From DASZTV01 sp035550655 (GTDB taxonomy: Bacteria > Actinomycetota > Actinomycetes > JAFAQI01), in the NCBI GenBank assembly GCA_035550655.1, contig DASZOU010000036.1, positions 62,001-126,000 on the forward strand: DNA of 64,000 bases. The letters run 5' to 3'. The translations under genes were made by a program, and so were the position numbers. The notes under the pieces were generated by a model that saw nothing but the letters and a program-made list of their open reading frames with translations, ran no database searches and was not told the origin of the DNA. Below are positions 16,872-25,102 of this stretch, piece after piece (the stretch's first letter is position 1; the number at the start of each line of letters is the position of its first letter).

Positions 16872-18461
16872 TCAGTCATAGATGCCCTCCAGGACCCATC
16901 GCGGTTCATCGCTCGCAGCCATCGCGCCCGCGACGAGGTAAGCCCTGCCGGCGGCGTCGACCAGCTGCATTCGCGCTACTCGCACCGCACTCGCCGGATC
17001 CCACCAACGCTCGTCGGCCGGCCAGGGCCCAGCCCACGACGTCACCTCCACCGCGGGCTTGCGACGCAACCCGAGCCGGCGCGGCGGTCGCAGCAGCGCG
17101 CCGCGCTCCCCGACCACCACCGCCCGCCCGCCCGCATCGAGCAGCTCGATCGGCGCCGGCGGATCGAGCAACACGCTCGGCGCGGGTGACGGCAGCCGCC
17201 CCGGCCATGGTTCGTCGGGTCGGCGTGACGGTGCCCGCTCCTCACCCCAGGGAATGAGCTGGGTGCGCTGCGCCGGGCCGCGACCGCCGACGACCACCGG
17301 CTGCACCACGCCGTCGAACCCGAGCATCGTCTGCACGCGGGCGATCGCACGACGCGCCCGTTCGCCCGCCTCGCCGTCGCCACCCCACAGCGCCTGCTGG
17401 TGGGTACCGGTCGGCACTGTCTCGATCGGCACGATCCGCAACCGGGCGATCGCGGCCGTCACCCGCGACGTGCCATCTCTGACGTGCAGCCAGCCTTCGA
17501 TCTGCCAGCGGATCCGGTCGATCACGTCGCTCGCCGACAGCACACCTGTCGCCCGCCATCGCCGCGCCGCCCGCTCTCCGATCTCCGAGACCACCTCGAG
17601 CTCGACACAGGCACAGGCGAGTGACCGGGCGGAGAGGTTCGCAATGAACGTCTCGACGGCACCGCGCGCGGAGAACGCCACCACGTCGACCCGGTCCACC
17701 GGCGGCTCGAGCTCGACGGTCACCGAACAGTCGACCGGCGGCTCGCGCACCGTCACCGGCCGGTGGTCACGACCGCCTGCCTGCCGGTGCGCCCACGCCC
17801 CGGTCGGACCGAACCGCGCCGCGACGTCGCGCGCGGGCAGTGCCGCGAAACCGCCGAGCGTCCAGATCCCCAACCGGCGGAGTACGTCGACCAGCGCGGA
17901 GTCACCGAACGCGTCGAGCGTCCCGACCGGCAGATCCGCCAGGAACGACGCCGACTCCCCCGCCGGCACGACGGCGGCGCGACGTGCCGCCTGCTCGGCC
18001 GCGAACGCCCCGTCGGCAATCCCTACCGCGACGTCGGCCACGGTCCAGCTGACTGCTTCCTGCAACCTCGTCACCAGCGCCTGCTCACCACCGAGGTGCC
18101 GGGCCGGGCCGCGCGCGGCGAGCGCGAGCAGCCCCGGTCGCACCACCTCGACACCAGCGACGACCGCCTCCACCGCGCGGATCGCAGGTTCGAAGCAGCG
18201 CGCCTCGGCCACCTCGTCGCGAGGCAGGACCACGAGCTCCGGGCAGCGCGCCTGCGCCTCGCGCTTGCGCATGCCGCGCCGGATACCGAGACCGCGGGCA
18301 CTCCCCGAACAGGCCACGACATGGTTGGCCCCGAGTACCGCCACCGCGGTCTCGGGCAACGCGATGCCGGCCGTCTCACAAGCCGCGACGACCGGCCAGT
18401 CCGGGCACCACACCGTGGCGATCCGGGGCAGTGTCGAGAGAGGGGATCCAGGCGGGGTCAC
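16872..18461 (-). CDS. imuB: ImuB-like inactive Y-family polymerase homologue
   Basis: This 529-residue protein should bridge DnaE2 to the replication clamp during mutagenic repair. It has a Y-family fold, but the N-terminal metal-binding stretch reads VWCPDWPVVA and the usual acidic palm motif reads LLALAARGP, so the catalytic carboxylates are missing, as known for ImuB. A QQALWGG segment near residue 355 resembles the clamp-binding QLPLWG of mycobacterial ImuB. The start is a GTG overlapping the imuA' stop by 4 bp (GTGA). The frame runs open upstream inside imuA', but that part is not needed. Confidence 0.93.
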   Translation of the reverse strand: MTPPGSPLSTLPRIATVWCPDWPVVAACETAGIALPETAVAVLGANHVVACSGSARGLGIRRGMRKREAQARCPELVVLPRDEVAEARCFEPAIRAVEAVVAGVEVVRPGLLALAARGPARHLGGEQALVTRLQEAVSWTVADVAVGIADGAFAAEQAARRAAVVPAGESASFLADLPVGTLDAFGDSALVDVLRRLGIWTLGGFAALPARDVAARFGPTGAWAHRQAGGRDHRPVTVREPPVDCSVTVELEPPVDRVDVVAFSARGAVETFIANLSARSLACACVELEVVSEIGERAARRWRATGVLSASDVIDRIRWQIEGWLHVRDGTSRVTAAIARLRIVPIETVPTGTHQQALWGGDGEAGERARRAIARVQTMLGFDGVVQPVVVGGRGPAQRTQLIPWGEERAPSRRPDEPWPGRLPSPAPSVLLDPPAPIELLDAGGRAVVVGERGALLRPPRRLGLRRKPAVEVTSWAGPWPADERWWDPASAVRVARMQLVDAAGRAYLVAGAMAASDEPRWVLEGIYD

Positions 18462-19195
18462 CCGGCGCTTCTCCGTACCTCGGACAGCTCCACCACCGGC
18501 GCGACGTCGTACGGCTCCACACCCCCGCTGCTTCCGGGCAGCCACACCGTGACCTCACGGGTCCGTGCCGCGTGGCCTCGACCCTCGACGCTGACCTGCA
18601 TCCGCCGCCTGGCCAGCCGGCCGTGACCCACGCCGATCCCCGACCAGGCGCCGGGCTGCGCGGTGAGCCGCAGATCGGCCATCGGCCATCGGCCACCGGC
18701 GGCGTCGGCTGAGCCGAGGAAGGGCAGCAGCACCGAGTCACGAGCCCTGGCCCGGGCGGCGAGGCGGCGCAAGTCGCCGTCAGCAAGACGAGCCGGCGCC
18801 CGGGCCGCGACGACATCGAACGCGTCGAGCAGCGCCCCCACCACGTTGGTCCAGCTCTCCCCTGCCGCCGGCACCACCGGCAGCCGATCGAGCTCGATCC
18901 CGAAGTCGCGCGCGGCTTCCGCACCCAGCCGGGTCATGGACCCGACCGGCAGATCGACCAGCACGCACCAGGCCCCCGCTACGGAGGCTTCGGCGAGCAG
19001 CGCAAGCAACAGCGACAACGAGCCGGTGACGCTGACCGTGCTCCCCCGCCGCAACCCGCCGGGCAACAGGTCATGCAGCTCCGGGCGCACGGGAAGCGCA
19101 GGAGACCTCGCTCCTAGCGCGGCAGCGGGAAGCGGAGCGTCGAGCTTGCGGAGCGCGGCGCGCTCTGCCAAGTCCGGCGCTGCGGCATCCAACAC
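18458..19195 (-). CDS. imuA': ImuA'-like RecA-fold mutasome accessory protein
   Basis: A 245-residue protein in the imuA' position. It begins with a helical segment, then ELHDLLPGGLRRGSTVSVTG, a degenerate Walker-A-like region seen in RecA-related ImuA proteins, followed by WCVLVDLP. In mycobacteria ImuA' binds ImuB and is required for induced mutagenesis. The GTG start at 19195 lies six bases after a GATGAT -10 element, so the transcript is probably leaderless. A consensus LexA box sits in the promoter spacer. The gene overlaps imuB by 4 bp. Confidence 0.88.
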   Translation of the reverse strand: MLDAAAPDLAERAALRKLDAPLPAAALGARSPALPVRPELHDLLPGGLRRGSTVSVTGSLSLLLALLAEASVAGAWCVLVDLPVGSMTRLGAEAARDFGIELDRLPVVPAAGESWTNVVGALLDAFDVVAARAPARLADGDLRRLAARARARDSVLLPFLGSADAAGGRWPMADLRLTAQPGAWSGIGVGHGRLARRRMQVSVEGRGHAARTREVTVWLPGSSGGVEPYDVAPVVELSEVRRSAG

Positions 19196-19201
19196 CGGGC
19201 C

Positions 19202-19231
19202 ATCATCGAACGTATGTTCGAATCATGTCAA
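19202..19231 (-). promoter_or_regulatory. imuA' promoter with LexA box in the spacer
   Basis: On the minus strand a perfect TTGACA -35 (19231-19226) is followed by an 18-bp spacer and a GATGAT -10 (19207-19202). The GTG start of imuA' comes six bases later, where the transcript should begin, so no leader is expected. The LexA box at 19206-19221 occupies most of the spacer, which would block RNA polymerase until LexA is cleaved. Confidence 0.65.
19206..19221. promoter_or_regulatory. LexA (SOS) box, perfect consensus
   Basis: TCGAACGTATGTTCGA matches the actinobacterial LexA operator TCGAAC-N4-GTTCGA without mismatch. It lies between imuA' (start 19195, minus) and a small cysteine-rich gene (start 19225, plus), ten and three bases from their first codons. 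One site can therefore repress both genes. It is the only clear SOS box I found in the window. Confidence 0.92.
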
Positions 19232-19482
19232 TCCAGGTTTTCGGCCCGGCCGGCACTCATCATGAGCCGATGGCGCTTGACATTCCCTGTCCGAACTGCG
19301 GCACCCAGATGTACGCCGAACAGGCGCACAACCGATGCCCCGGGTGCCTGTACTACGAGCCGTGCTGCGACGGCGCGCCGCAGGTCTGCCGGTCAGCCCA
19401 GCCGGAACCAGACACCCTTGCCGCGACCTCGACGGTCCGGCTTCACGCCCCAGTCGCTGGACAGCAGCTCCACCAGGCGTAG
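19225..19482 (+). CDS. Small cysteine-rich (zinc-ribbon-like) protein, LexA-controlled
   Basis: An 85-residue protein of unknown function. Cysteines form CPNC (22-25), CPGC (38-41), CC (47-48) and Cys55, with the spacing of a small zinc ribbon. The tail after residue 55 looks unstructured and overlaps the convergent ATPase gene by 90 bp. A TATGTT -10 element lies inside the LexA box, six bases before the ATG, so the message may be leaderless and SOS-induced. A start at Met16 (19270) is an alternative. It diverges from imuA', so it belongs to the same damage response. I do not recognise a named family. Confidence 0.72.
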   Translation: MSIQVFGPAGTHHEPMALDIPCPNCGTQMYAEQAHNRCPGCLYYEPCCDGAPQVCRSAQPEPDTLAATSTVRLHAPVAGQQLHQA

Positions 19483-19770
19483 CCCGCGGCCGCCGAGCGC
19501 CGCGGCTGTCGCGTTCGCCACCTCCGGCATCGCCGGCTCGTCATCGGACACCGTCACGGCGAGTCCGTCGCCGTCGTACTCCATGACGACGGTGACCTCG
19601 CCCCGGCCATGGGTCACCGCGTTCGTGACGAGTTCGGAGGCAAGCAACTCAGCCGTCTGCGCGGCGGACGGCGACACGGCGTGCGCGAAGTCGTGCACCG
19701 CACGGCGGGCCTGAGCCGGTGCTTGCCGGGACGCCGAGAGTGTCAGCTCTTCGCGAGTGGCGCTCTGCAC
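19393..19770 (-). CDS. RsbW/SpoIIAB-like ATP-binding protein (serine kinase/anti-sigma type)
   Basis: A GHKL-fold protein of about 125 residues. It contains the N box ELVTNAVTHG, the G1 box VSDDEPAMP and the G2 box GGRGLRLVELL. Such proteins act as serine kinases or anti-sigma factors in partner-switching modules, or as stand-alone regulators in actinobacteria. I chose the GTG at 19770 with GGAGAAGG five bases upstream; the frame stays open to 20058, so a longer N-terminus with a start near 19.9 kb is possible. No anti-anti-sigma (STAS) partner or matching sigma factor gene is adjacent. It lies downstream of an ECF sigma/anti-sigma pair but with a 164-bp gap. Confidence 0.78.
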   Translation of the reverse strand: MQSATREELTLSASRQAPAQARRAVHDFAHAVSPSAAQTAELLASELVTNAVTHGRGEVTVVMEYDGDGLAVTVSDDEPAMPEVANATAAALGGRGLRLVELLSSDWGVKPDRRGRGKGVWFRLG

Positions 19771-19934
19771 TGGGCCCTTCTCCTGGGGCGGCTGCTCACA
19801 CTGTTCGAACAGCGGGTACCCCGGATGGTGCCCACTTTCGGCGGTCAACTCACCCGCCAGCTGGCTCAGCCGAATGCCACATCGGATTGCGCCGTTCGGG
19901 CGTACAGAGAGGGTAGTTTGTCTAGCCCACTCGC

Positions 19935-20630
19935 TCAGACCGGAACCGTGACGAGCGCATGGCCCCCGTTGCCCAACAGCACCAGCTTCGCCAGGTGAGC
20001 GCTCTCGATCGACGTCGAGCCGGTCACCTGCGCTTCCCCGGCGTACGTCGCGTCCCACTGCCCGACCAGGTCGGTGCTGCCGTCATCCGCGACGGCGATC
20101 AGGCGGCAGTGCTCTTCGGTGGGCAGACCCGAGACGGTCACCCGAAGCGCCGTACCGGTCGCCTGCGAGTCCGTCGCGACGCGCATGTGGACCGAACCGC
20201 TCGTCGCCGAGTGCTGCTGCCAAGAGCTCGATGACGTCCGCAGGACGCCGACCGCGGTGGCACTCGCACCCGCCACGACGACGACGGCCGCGGCCGCCGC
20301 CGCGATGGTCCGCCAGCGCGGCCGCCGCGCGGAGAGCGCGACCACCGTGTCACTCGACCCGGCCGGACCCTCCGCGTCGTCGGCCTCGACGAGGGCCTGC
20401 GCGGCGACCCGGGCATAGAGGTCCTCCGGCGCGACCGGGATTGGGCCCGCGGCCTCGACGTCCTCGACCGAGAGCTGATCGAGCATCGCCGGCAGCATGG
20501 CGAGCTCGGAGAGCTCTGCTCGGCAGCTCGCGCAGTCACTCAGGTGCGCATCAACCTCGGCGCGCTCGACCGGGTCGATCGCACCGACCAGATACACCCC
20601 GAGGGAGAGCGTCGCCTCCGTGCAGTTCAT
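19935..20630 (-). CDS. Zinc-binding anti-sigma factor (RskA-like), membrane anchored
   Basis: A 231-residue transmembrane anti-sigma factor. The cytoplasmic N-terminus has the ZAS-type zinc motif HLSDCASC (His-x3-Cys-x2-Cys). One membrane helix follows at about residues 100-123 (after RRPRWRT), then an extracytoplasmic RskA-type C-terminal domain. Its ATG overlaps the stop of the ECF sigma gene by 4 bp (ATGA), so it should bind and hold that sigma factor at the membrane until regulated proteolysis. The signal sensed outside is unknown. Confidence 0.9.
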   Translation of the reverse strand: MNCTEATLSLGVYLVGAIDPVERAEVDAHLSDCASCRAELSELAMLPAMLDQLSVEDVEAAGPIPVAPEDLYARVAAQALVEADDAEGPAGSSDTVVALSARRPRWRTIAAAAAAVVVVAGASATAVGVLRTSSSSWQQHSATSGSVHMRVATDSQATGTALRVTVSGLPTEEHCRLIAVADDGSTDLVGQWDATYAGEAQVTGSTSIESAHLAKLVLLGNGGHALVTVPV

Positions 20631-21151
20631 GAGCTCACTCCCCGCTCTGCAAGGGCGAGCTTGAGCGCGCGCAGCGCGTAGAAGGTGCGCGACTTGACGG
20701 TTCCCGGGGGCACGCCGAGAACCTCAGCCGCCTCCGCCACCGACCGACCTCGGTAGTAGGTCTCGATGATCACGCTGCGATGCTCCGCGGACAGGGCCGA
20801 CAGCGCGTCACTGATCAGCAGCTGGTCGAGGCGTGCGTCGATGTCGTCTGCCGTCGGGATCGCCTCGAGAACCGCGTCGCCGACCTCGGCAGGACGCGCG
20901 GAACGTGCGCGGAAAGCGTCGATCGCGACGTGGTGCGCCACGGTGAACAACCACGGCCGCAGCGGACCGCGGTTCTCGTCCAGCGCGGCTCGATGGCGCC
21001 AGGCGCGCAACAGCGTCTCTTGGACGACGTCCTCGGCCCGACCGCGGTCGCCGCCCGTCAGGCGGATCGCGTAGGCGAGCAGCGCGCCGGCGTGGGCGTC
21101 GTACAGCTCGCGCAGCGCAGCCTCATCGGCCCGATCCACGGTCATCATCAT
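20627..21151 (-). CDS. ECF sigma factor
   Basis: A 174-residue sigma-70 family ECF factor. Region 2 includes the segment AYAIRLTGGDRGRAEDVVQE and region 4 the helix-turn-helix around SVAEAAEVLGVPPGTVKSR. I start it at the first of three consecutive ATG codons at 21151, which overlaps the stop of the upstream membrane-protein gene (ATGA). The longer open frame upstream is not sigma-like. The partner anti-sigma factor overlaps its 3' end. By layout and the RskA-like partner it resembles the SigK/SigL group. Its regulon is not visible here. Confidence 0.92.
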   Translation of the reverse strand: MMMTVDRADEAALRELYDAHAGALLAYAIRLTGGDRGRAEDVVQETLLRAWRHRAALDENRGPLRPWLFTVAHHVAIDAFRARSARPAEVGDAVLEAIPTADDIDARLDQLLISDALSALSAEHRSVIIETYYRGRSVAEAAEVLGVPPGTVKSRTFYALRALKLALAERGVSS

Positions 21152-21621
21152 GCTCGCCGCCGGACACCGACGACCATGCGAATGCCCTCGCGACGTACTG
21201 ATGCCACGGCGAGCGCGGTCGCGGTCCCGGTGCCGACGATCTCGTCGACGAGCGCCGTCCAGGCGTGCGGCGCGTGAATCGAATCCTGGAAGCCGAACAA
21301 CGGGTGATGCAACGCGACGATCAGCCCGAGTGCGGTGCCGGCAAGCAGACCGGCTCCGCCGAGGGCGGTGAGGCCGAGGAAGCGGCGAGGAACCCCGAGC
21401 ATCGCGAGGCACATCACGGCGCCGGCGATGCCGTTGACGAGGAAGAGCCCACCGATGGTCGGAATCGCCTTGTAGTCGTACGACGAGTACAGGTCGAGGT
21501 GCACACCCGCCATCACGCCGAGGGTCGCTGCCGTCAGCAGCCGCCCAGCCAGCTCGAGCTTTGGTGTCCCGCCCGGAATCTCCACGTGGACTAGTACGAC
21601 GCCGGGACCGCCGCGGTTCAC
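21148..21621 (-). CDS. Small four-helix membrane protein in a sigma factor operon
   Basis: A membrane protein of up to 157 residues with four predicted hydrophobic helices, including LLTAATLGVMAGVHLDLY, GGLFLVNGIAGAVMCLAML and LGGAGLLAGTALGLIVAL. No family is recognised. The start is uncertain: GTG at 21621 gives the longest form and GTG at 21585 (VEIPGG) is also reasonable. It overlaps the ECF sigma gene by 4 bp, so the three genes form one unit. It may take part in the signal that frees the sigma factor, but this is inference from position only. Confidence 0.68.
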   Translation of the reverse strand: MNRGGPGVVLVHVEIPGGTPKLELAGRLLTAATLGVMAGVHLDLYSSYDYKAIPTIGGLFLVNGIAGAVMCLAMLGVPRRFLGLTALGGAGLLAGTALGLIVALHHPLFGFQDSIHAPHAWTALVDEIVGTGTATALAVASVRREGIRMVVGVRRRA

Positions 21622-21640
21622 CGGGCGGTCCGGTTCGGCG

Positions 21641-23023
21641 TCAGGCGACCGCGGCTTCCAGGTCTGTCAGCGAGGTCTCGAGATGGGTGAGCAGGCGCTG
21701 CAGGTGCGGGACATGGCGGCGGCAGCCGGTCAGGCCGAACTCCATGTTGTCGACATAGCTCGTCACGGTGATGTTGAGCGCCTGTCCGCCGGTCGGGATG
21801 GACAGCGGATAGAACGCATCAAGCCGGGCCCCCTGCATCCACAACGGTTGCTTCGGACCCGGCACGTTCGAGATCACCAGGTTGAACGGCGGCGGGACCA
21901 GCCGGTTCAAGCCGAAGAAGGCGCTCATGGCGATCGGGGCCATCGCGATGCCCGAGGTCGCGAGCACCCCGAGCCGGCTCATGCCGGCGAGGCGCTCCTT
22001 GCCCTCGATCACCGACCTGTTGATCGCCTCGAGGCGCAGCGCCGCGTCCGGCTCGTCGGTCGCCAGGTTGGCGATGATCGCCCCGATGTTGTTCCCGTGG
22101 GTGCTCTCCGGCCCATCCGAACGCAGCGCCAGTGACACCGGCACCATCGCGAGAAGTGGCGTGTCCGGCAGCTCCGACTGCTCGTCGAGGTACTCCCGGA
22201 GCGCGCCTGAGCACATCGCCAGCACCACGTCGTTGAGGGTGACGCCGGCGCCCTTGGCCACCCGCCGAAGCCGCTCCAGCGGCCACGACTGCGCCGCGAA
22301 GCGCCGCGACCCGGTGATCGATCCGTTGAGGATCGTGCGCGGTGCGACCGTCGGCAGCGCCGCTGCCTGTTCCCGCACGAGCCGCTCCGCCGTGTGGAGG
22401 ACCGCCGGCGCGAGGCCCACCGCATCGCTGACCACGTCGCGCGCCGCGCCGGCGATCATGCCGGGCAGCGCCAGCGGGGAGAAACCACCGCCGCCCTGCG
22501 AGCCGGTCACCCGCGGCAGGAACGGCGCGCACAGCCTCAGGTCGTCGGGGTCGGTGGTGAGTGACTTCTGCATCAGTCGCAGCCCGTGGACGCCGTCCAT
22601 CACTGCGTGGTGCAGCTTGAAGTAAACGGCGAAACGCCCGTCTTGCAGGCCCTCGATGAGGTGCATCTCCCACAGCGGGCGATGCCGGTCGAGCAGCGTG
22701 CTGTGCAGCCGGGAGGTCAGGGCAAGCAGCTCTCGGATCCGCCCGGGGCGCGGCAGCGCCGAATGGCGGACGTGGTGCTCGAGGTCGAGGTCGGCGTCGT
22801 CCTCCCACGCCCACTGACCGAGAGTGGAGAGCGACCTGTGGGCGCGGCGGCGGAAGATCGGCGCCACCTCTTCGACAGCCACCATCGCGGCATGCATGTC
22901 GTTGAGGAAGTCCTTGCCGGCGCCCTCGGGCCGCTGGAACAGCTGGAGGCCGCCGACATGCATCGGTTGCTCGCGGGTTTCGGGCAGCAGGAATACGGCG
23001 TCCTGCAGCGACATCAGCGCCAT
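21641..23023 (-). CDS. Wax ester synthase / diacylglycerol acyltransferase (WS/DGAT)
   Basis: A 460-residue acyltransferase that makes wax esters and triacylglycerol from acyl-CoA. The active-site motif HHAVMDG is at residues 138-144, close to the usual position, and the C-terminal region has the family segment NLVISNVPGP. The start MALMSLQDAVFLLPE is typical; a second ATG three codons later is equally possible. It diverges from acetyl-CoA synthetase over a 108-bp gap. This points to storage lipid synthesis, as expected in lipid-accumulating actinobacteria. Confidence 0.92.
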   Translation of the reverse strand: MALMSLQDAVFLLPETREQPMHVGGLQLFQRPEGAGKDFLNDMHAAMVAVEEVAPIFRRRAHRSLSTLGQWAWEDDADLDLEHHVRHSALPRPGRIRELLALTSRLHSTLLDRHRPLWEMHLIEGLQDGRFAVYFKLHHAVMDGVHGLRLMQKSLTTDPDDLRLCAPFLPRVTGSQGGGGFSPLALPGMIAGAARDVVSDAVGLAPAVLHTAERLVREQAAALPTVAPRTILNGSITGSRRFAAQSWPLERLRRVAKGAGVTLNDVVLAMCSGALREYLDEQSELPDTPLLAMVPVSLALRSDGPESTHGNNIGAIIANLATDEPDAALRLEAINRSVIEGKERLAGMSRLGVLATSGIAMAPIAMSAFFGLNRLVPPPFNLVISNVPGPKQPLWMQGARLDAFYPLSIPTGGQALNITVTSYVDNMEFGLTGCRRHVPHLQRLLTHLETSLTDLEAAVA

Positions 23024-23131
23024 GGCCGACAAGCATGACGCAAACCGGGACCAGCCGGGCGTCACGGGCACGTGTGGTCTGATCTGAGCTGGGAAACGGC
23101 CCGACTTGGACAGCTGCGAAAGGTGGCAGAC

Positions 23132-25102
23132 ATGTCAGAACTTGCGCTCGACGCACTCCACCACGAATCTCGCCGCTTCCCGCCGCCGGAGGACCTCGTC
23201 CGCGAGGCCAACGCGACCGCCGGGACCTACGCAGCCGCTGATAAGGACAGGCTCGGCTTCTGGGAGGACCAAGCCCGTGCATTGGCCTGGGCAACGCCCT
23301 GGGAGCAGGTGCTCGACTGGCAGCTGCCGTTCTCGAAATGGTTCGTCGGCGGCCGCCTCAACGCGTGCGTCAACGCGGTCGACCGTCACGTCGAGGCCGG
23401 TGCCGGCGACAAGGTCGCCTTCCACTGGGTCGGCGACGGGGAGCGCGAACGACGGGATGTCACGTACGCCGACTTGCATCGGAAGGTGTGCAAGGCGGCC
23501 AACGCGCTCGAGTCTCTCAACGTGAAGGCCGGCGACCGGGTCACGATCTACATGCCGATGATCCCGGAGACCGTCGTCACGATGCTCGCGTGCGCCCGCA
23601 TCGGCGCCCCGCACAACGTCGTGTTCTGCGGCTTCTCGTCCGACTCGCTGCGGGGACGCATCCTCGACTCCGACTCGCGGCTCGTCGTGACCACGGACGG
23701 GCAGTTCCGCCGCGGCGCCGCCACCCCGGTGAAGCCCGCGGTGGACGAAGCACTCGAGGAGTGCCCGGACGTGCGGACCGTGCTCGTCGTCCGGCGTACC
23801 GGCGACGACGTCGCGTGGGACGACGCACGTGACGTGTGGTGGCACGACGTCGTCGACACCGCGTCGGACCAGCACGAAGCCGAGGCGTTCGACGCTGAGC
23901 ATCCGCTTTTCATGATGTACACGTCGGGAACCACCGCGAAGCCGAAGGGCATCCTGCACACCACCGGCGGCTACCTCACGCACGTCTCCGCCACGCATCG
24001 GCTGGTCTTCGACCTGAAGCCGGATCGAGACGTCTACTGGTGCGCCGCCGACATCGGCTGGATCACCGGCCACAGCTACATCGTCTACGGCCCGTTGATC
24101 AATCAAGCGACATCGCTGATGTACGAGGGTACCCCTCATCCGGGCGACAAGGCGCGGTGGTGGAAGCTGATCCAGGACCACAAGGTGTCGATCCTCTACA
24201 CGGCACCGACCACCATCCGGACGTTGATGAAGTGGGGCGCGGAAGAGCTCGCGCCGTACGACCTGTCGTCGCTGCGGCTGCTGGGTTCGGTCGGCGAGCC
24301 CATCAACCCCGAAGCGTGGATGTGGTACCGCGACAACGTCGGGGGCGGCCGTACCCCCGTCGTCGACACGTGGTGGCAGACCGAGACCGGCGGAATCATG
24401 ATCACTCCACTGCCAGGCGTCACGTCGACGAAGCCCGGAGCTGCCATGACGCCGTTCCCCGGCATCAGCGCCGACGTCGTGGACAACGACGGCAAGTCCG
24501 TTCCGAACGGCGGCGGCGGGTTCCTAGTCCTGACCGAGCCGTGGCCAGGAATGTTGCGCGGCATCTGGGGTGACGACGACCGCTACAAGAAGACGTACTG
24601 GTCGCGCTTCGACGGCTGCTACTTCGCCGGTGACGGCGCCAAGCGAGATGACGACGGCGACCTCTGGCTGCTCGGACGCGTCGATGACGTCATGAACGTG
24701 TCCGGCCACCGCATCTCGACCACGGAGGTCGAGCATGCGCTGGTCAGCCATCCTTCCGTCGCGGAGGCGGCCGTCGTCGGAGCAAACGATGCGACGACCG
24801 GGCAGGCGATCGTGGCGTTCGTCACGCCCCGCGGCAGCGTCGCCGAGGACGAGTCGTCGGGCGACGAGTTCGTGCAGTCGATCCGCGATCACGTCGCGAA
24901 GCAGATCGGGCCGATCGCCAAGCCTCGGCAGGTGCTGGTGACGCCGGAGCTGCCCAAGACGCGCAGCGGAAAGATCATGCGTCGACTGCTGCGTGACATC
25001 GCGGAACATCGCGAGTTGGGGGATGTGACGACCTTGCTCGACCCGACCGTCACCGACGCGATCCGCGACCGCATGTCCGACGACGGCGGCAAGGAGGAGT
25101 AG
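23132..25102 (+). CDS. acsA: Acetyl-CoA synthetase (AMP-forming)
   Basis: A 656-residue acyl-adenylate-forming enzyme converting acetate, ATP and CoA into acetyl-CoA. The AMP-binding motif MYTSGTTAKPKGI, the GWITGHSYIVYGP region, WWQTETGG and the C-terminal acetylation-site motif KTRSGKIMRRLLR are all present. I chose the ATG at 23132 (MSELALDALH) with AAAGG upstream; the frame extends 60 bp further but without support. The conserved lysine in the C-terminal motif is the classic target of sirtuin deacylases, and a sirtuin gene lies at 59.4 kb. The stop overlaps the next gene's GTG by one base. Confidence 0.93.
   Translation: MSELALDALHHESRRFPPPEDLVREANATAGTYAAADKDRLGFWEDQARALAWATPWEQVLDWQLPFSKWFVGGRLNACVNAVDRHVEAGAGDKVAFHWVGDGERERRDVTYADLHRKVCKAANALESLNVKAGDRVTIYMPMIPETVVTMLACARIGAPHNVVFCGFSSDSLRGRILDSDSRLVVTTDGQFRRGAATPVKPAVDEALEECPDVRTVLVVRRTGDDVAWDDARDVWWHDVVDTASDQHEAEAFDAEHPLFMMYTSGTTAKPKGILHTTGGYLTHVSATHRLVFDLKPDRDVYWCAADIGWITGHSYIVYGPLINQATSLMYEGTPHPGDKARWWKLIQDHKVSILYTAPTTIRTLMKWGAEELAPYDLSSLRLLGSVGEPINPEAWMWYRDNVGGGRTPVVDTWWQTETGGIMITPLPGVTSTKPGAAMTPFPGISADVVDNDGKSVPNGGGGFLVLTEPWPGMLRGIWGDDDRYKKTYWSRFDGCYFAGDGAKRDDDGDLWLLGRVDDVMNVSGHRISTTEVEHALVSHPSVAEAAVVGANDATTGQAIVAFVTPRGSVAEDESSGDEFVQSIRDHVAKQIGPIAKPRQVLVTPELPKTRSGKIMRRLLRDIAEHRELGDVTTLLDPTVTDAIRDRMSDDGGKEE

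Noticed and set aside
15588..17189. Plus-strand open frame of 533 codons opposite dnaE2 and imuB
   Set aside because: Antisense to two strongly supported genes; composition is arginine-rich and not protein-like.
19801..19812. CTGTTCGAACAG as a second LexA site
   Set aside because: The half-sites are in the inverted order (GTTC-GAAC) compared with the LexA box (GAAC-N4-GTTC), so it does not fit the operator.
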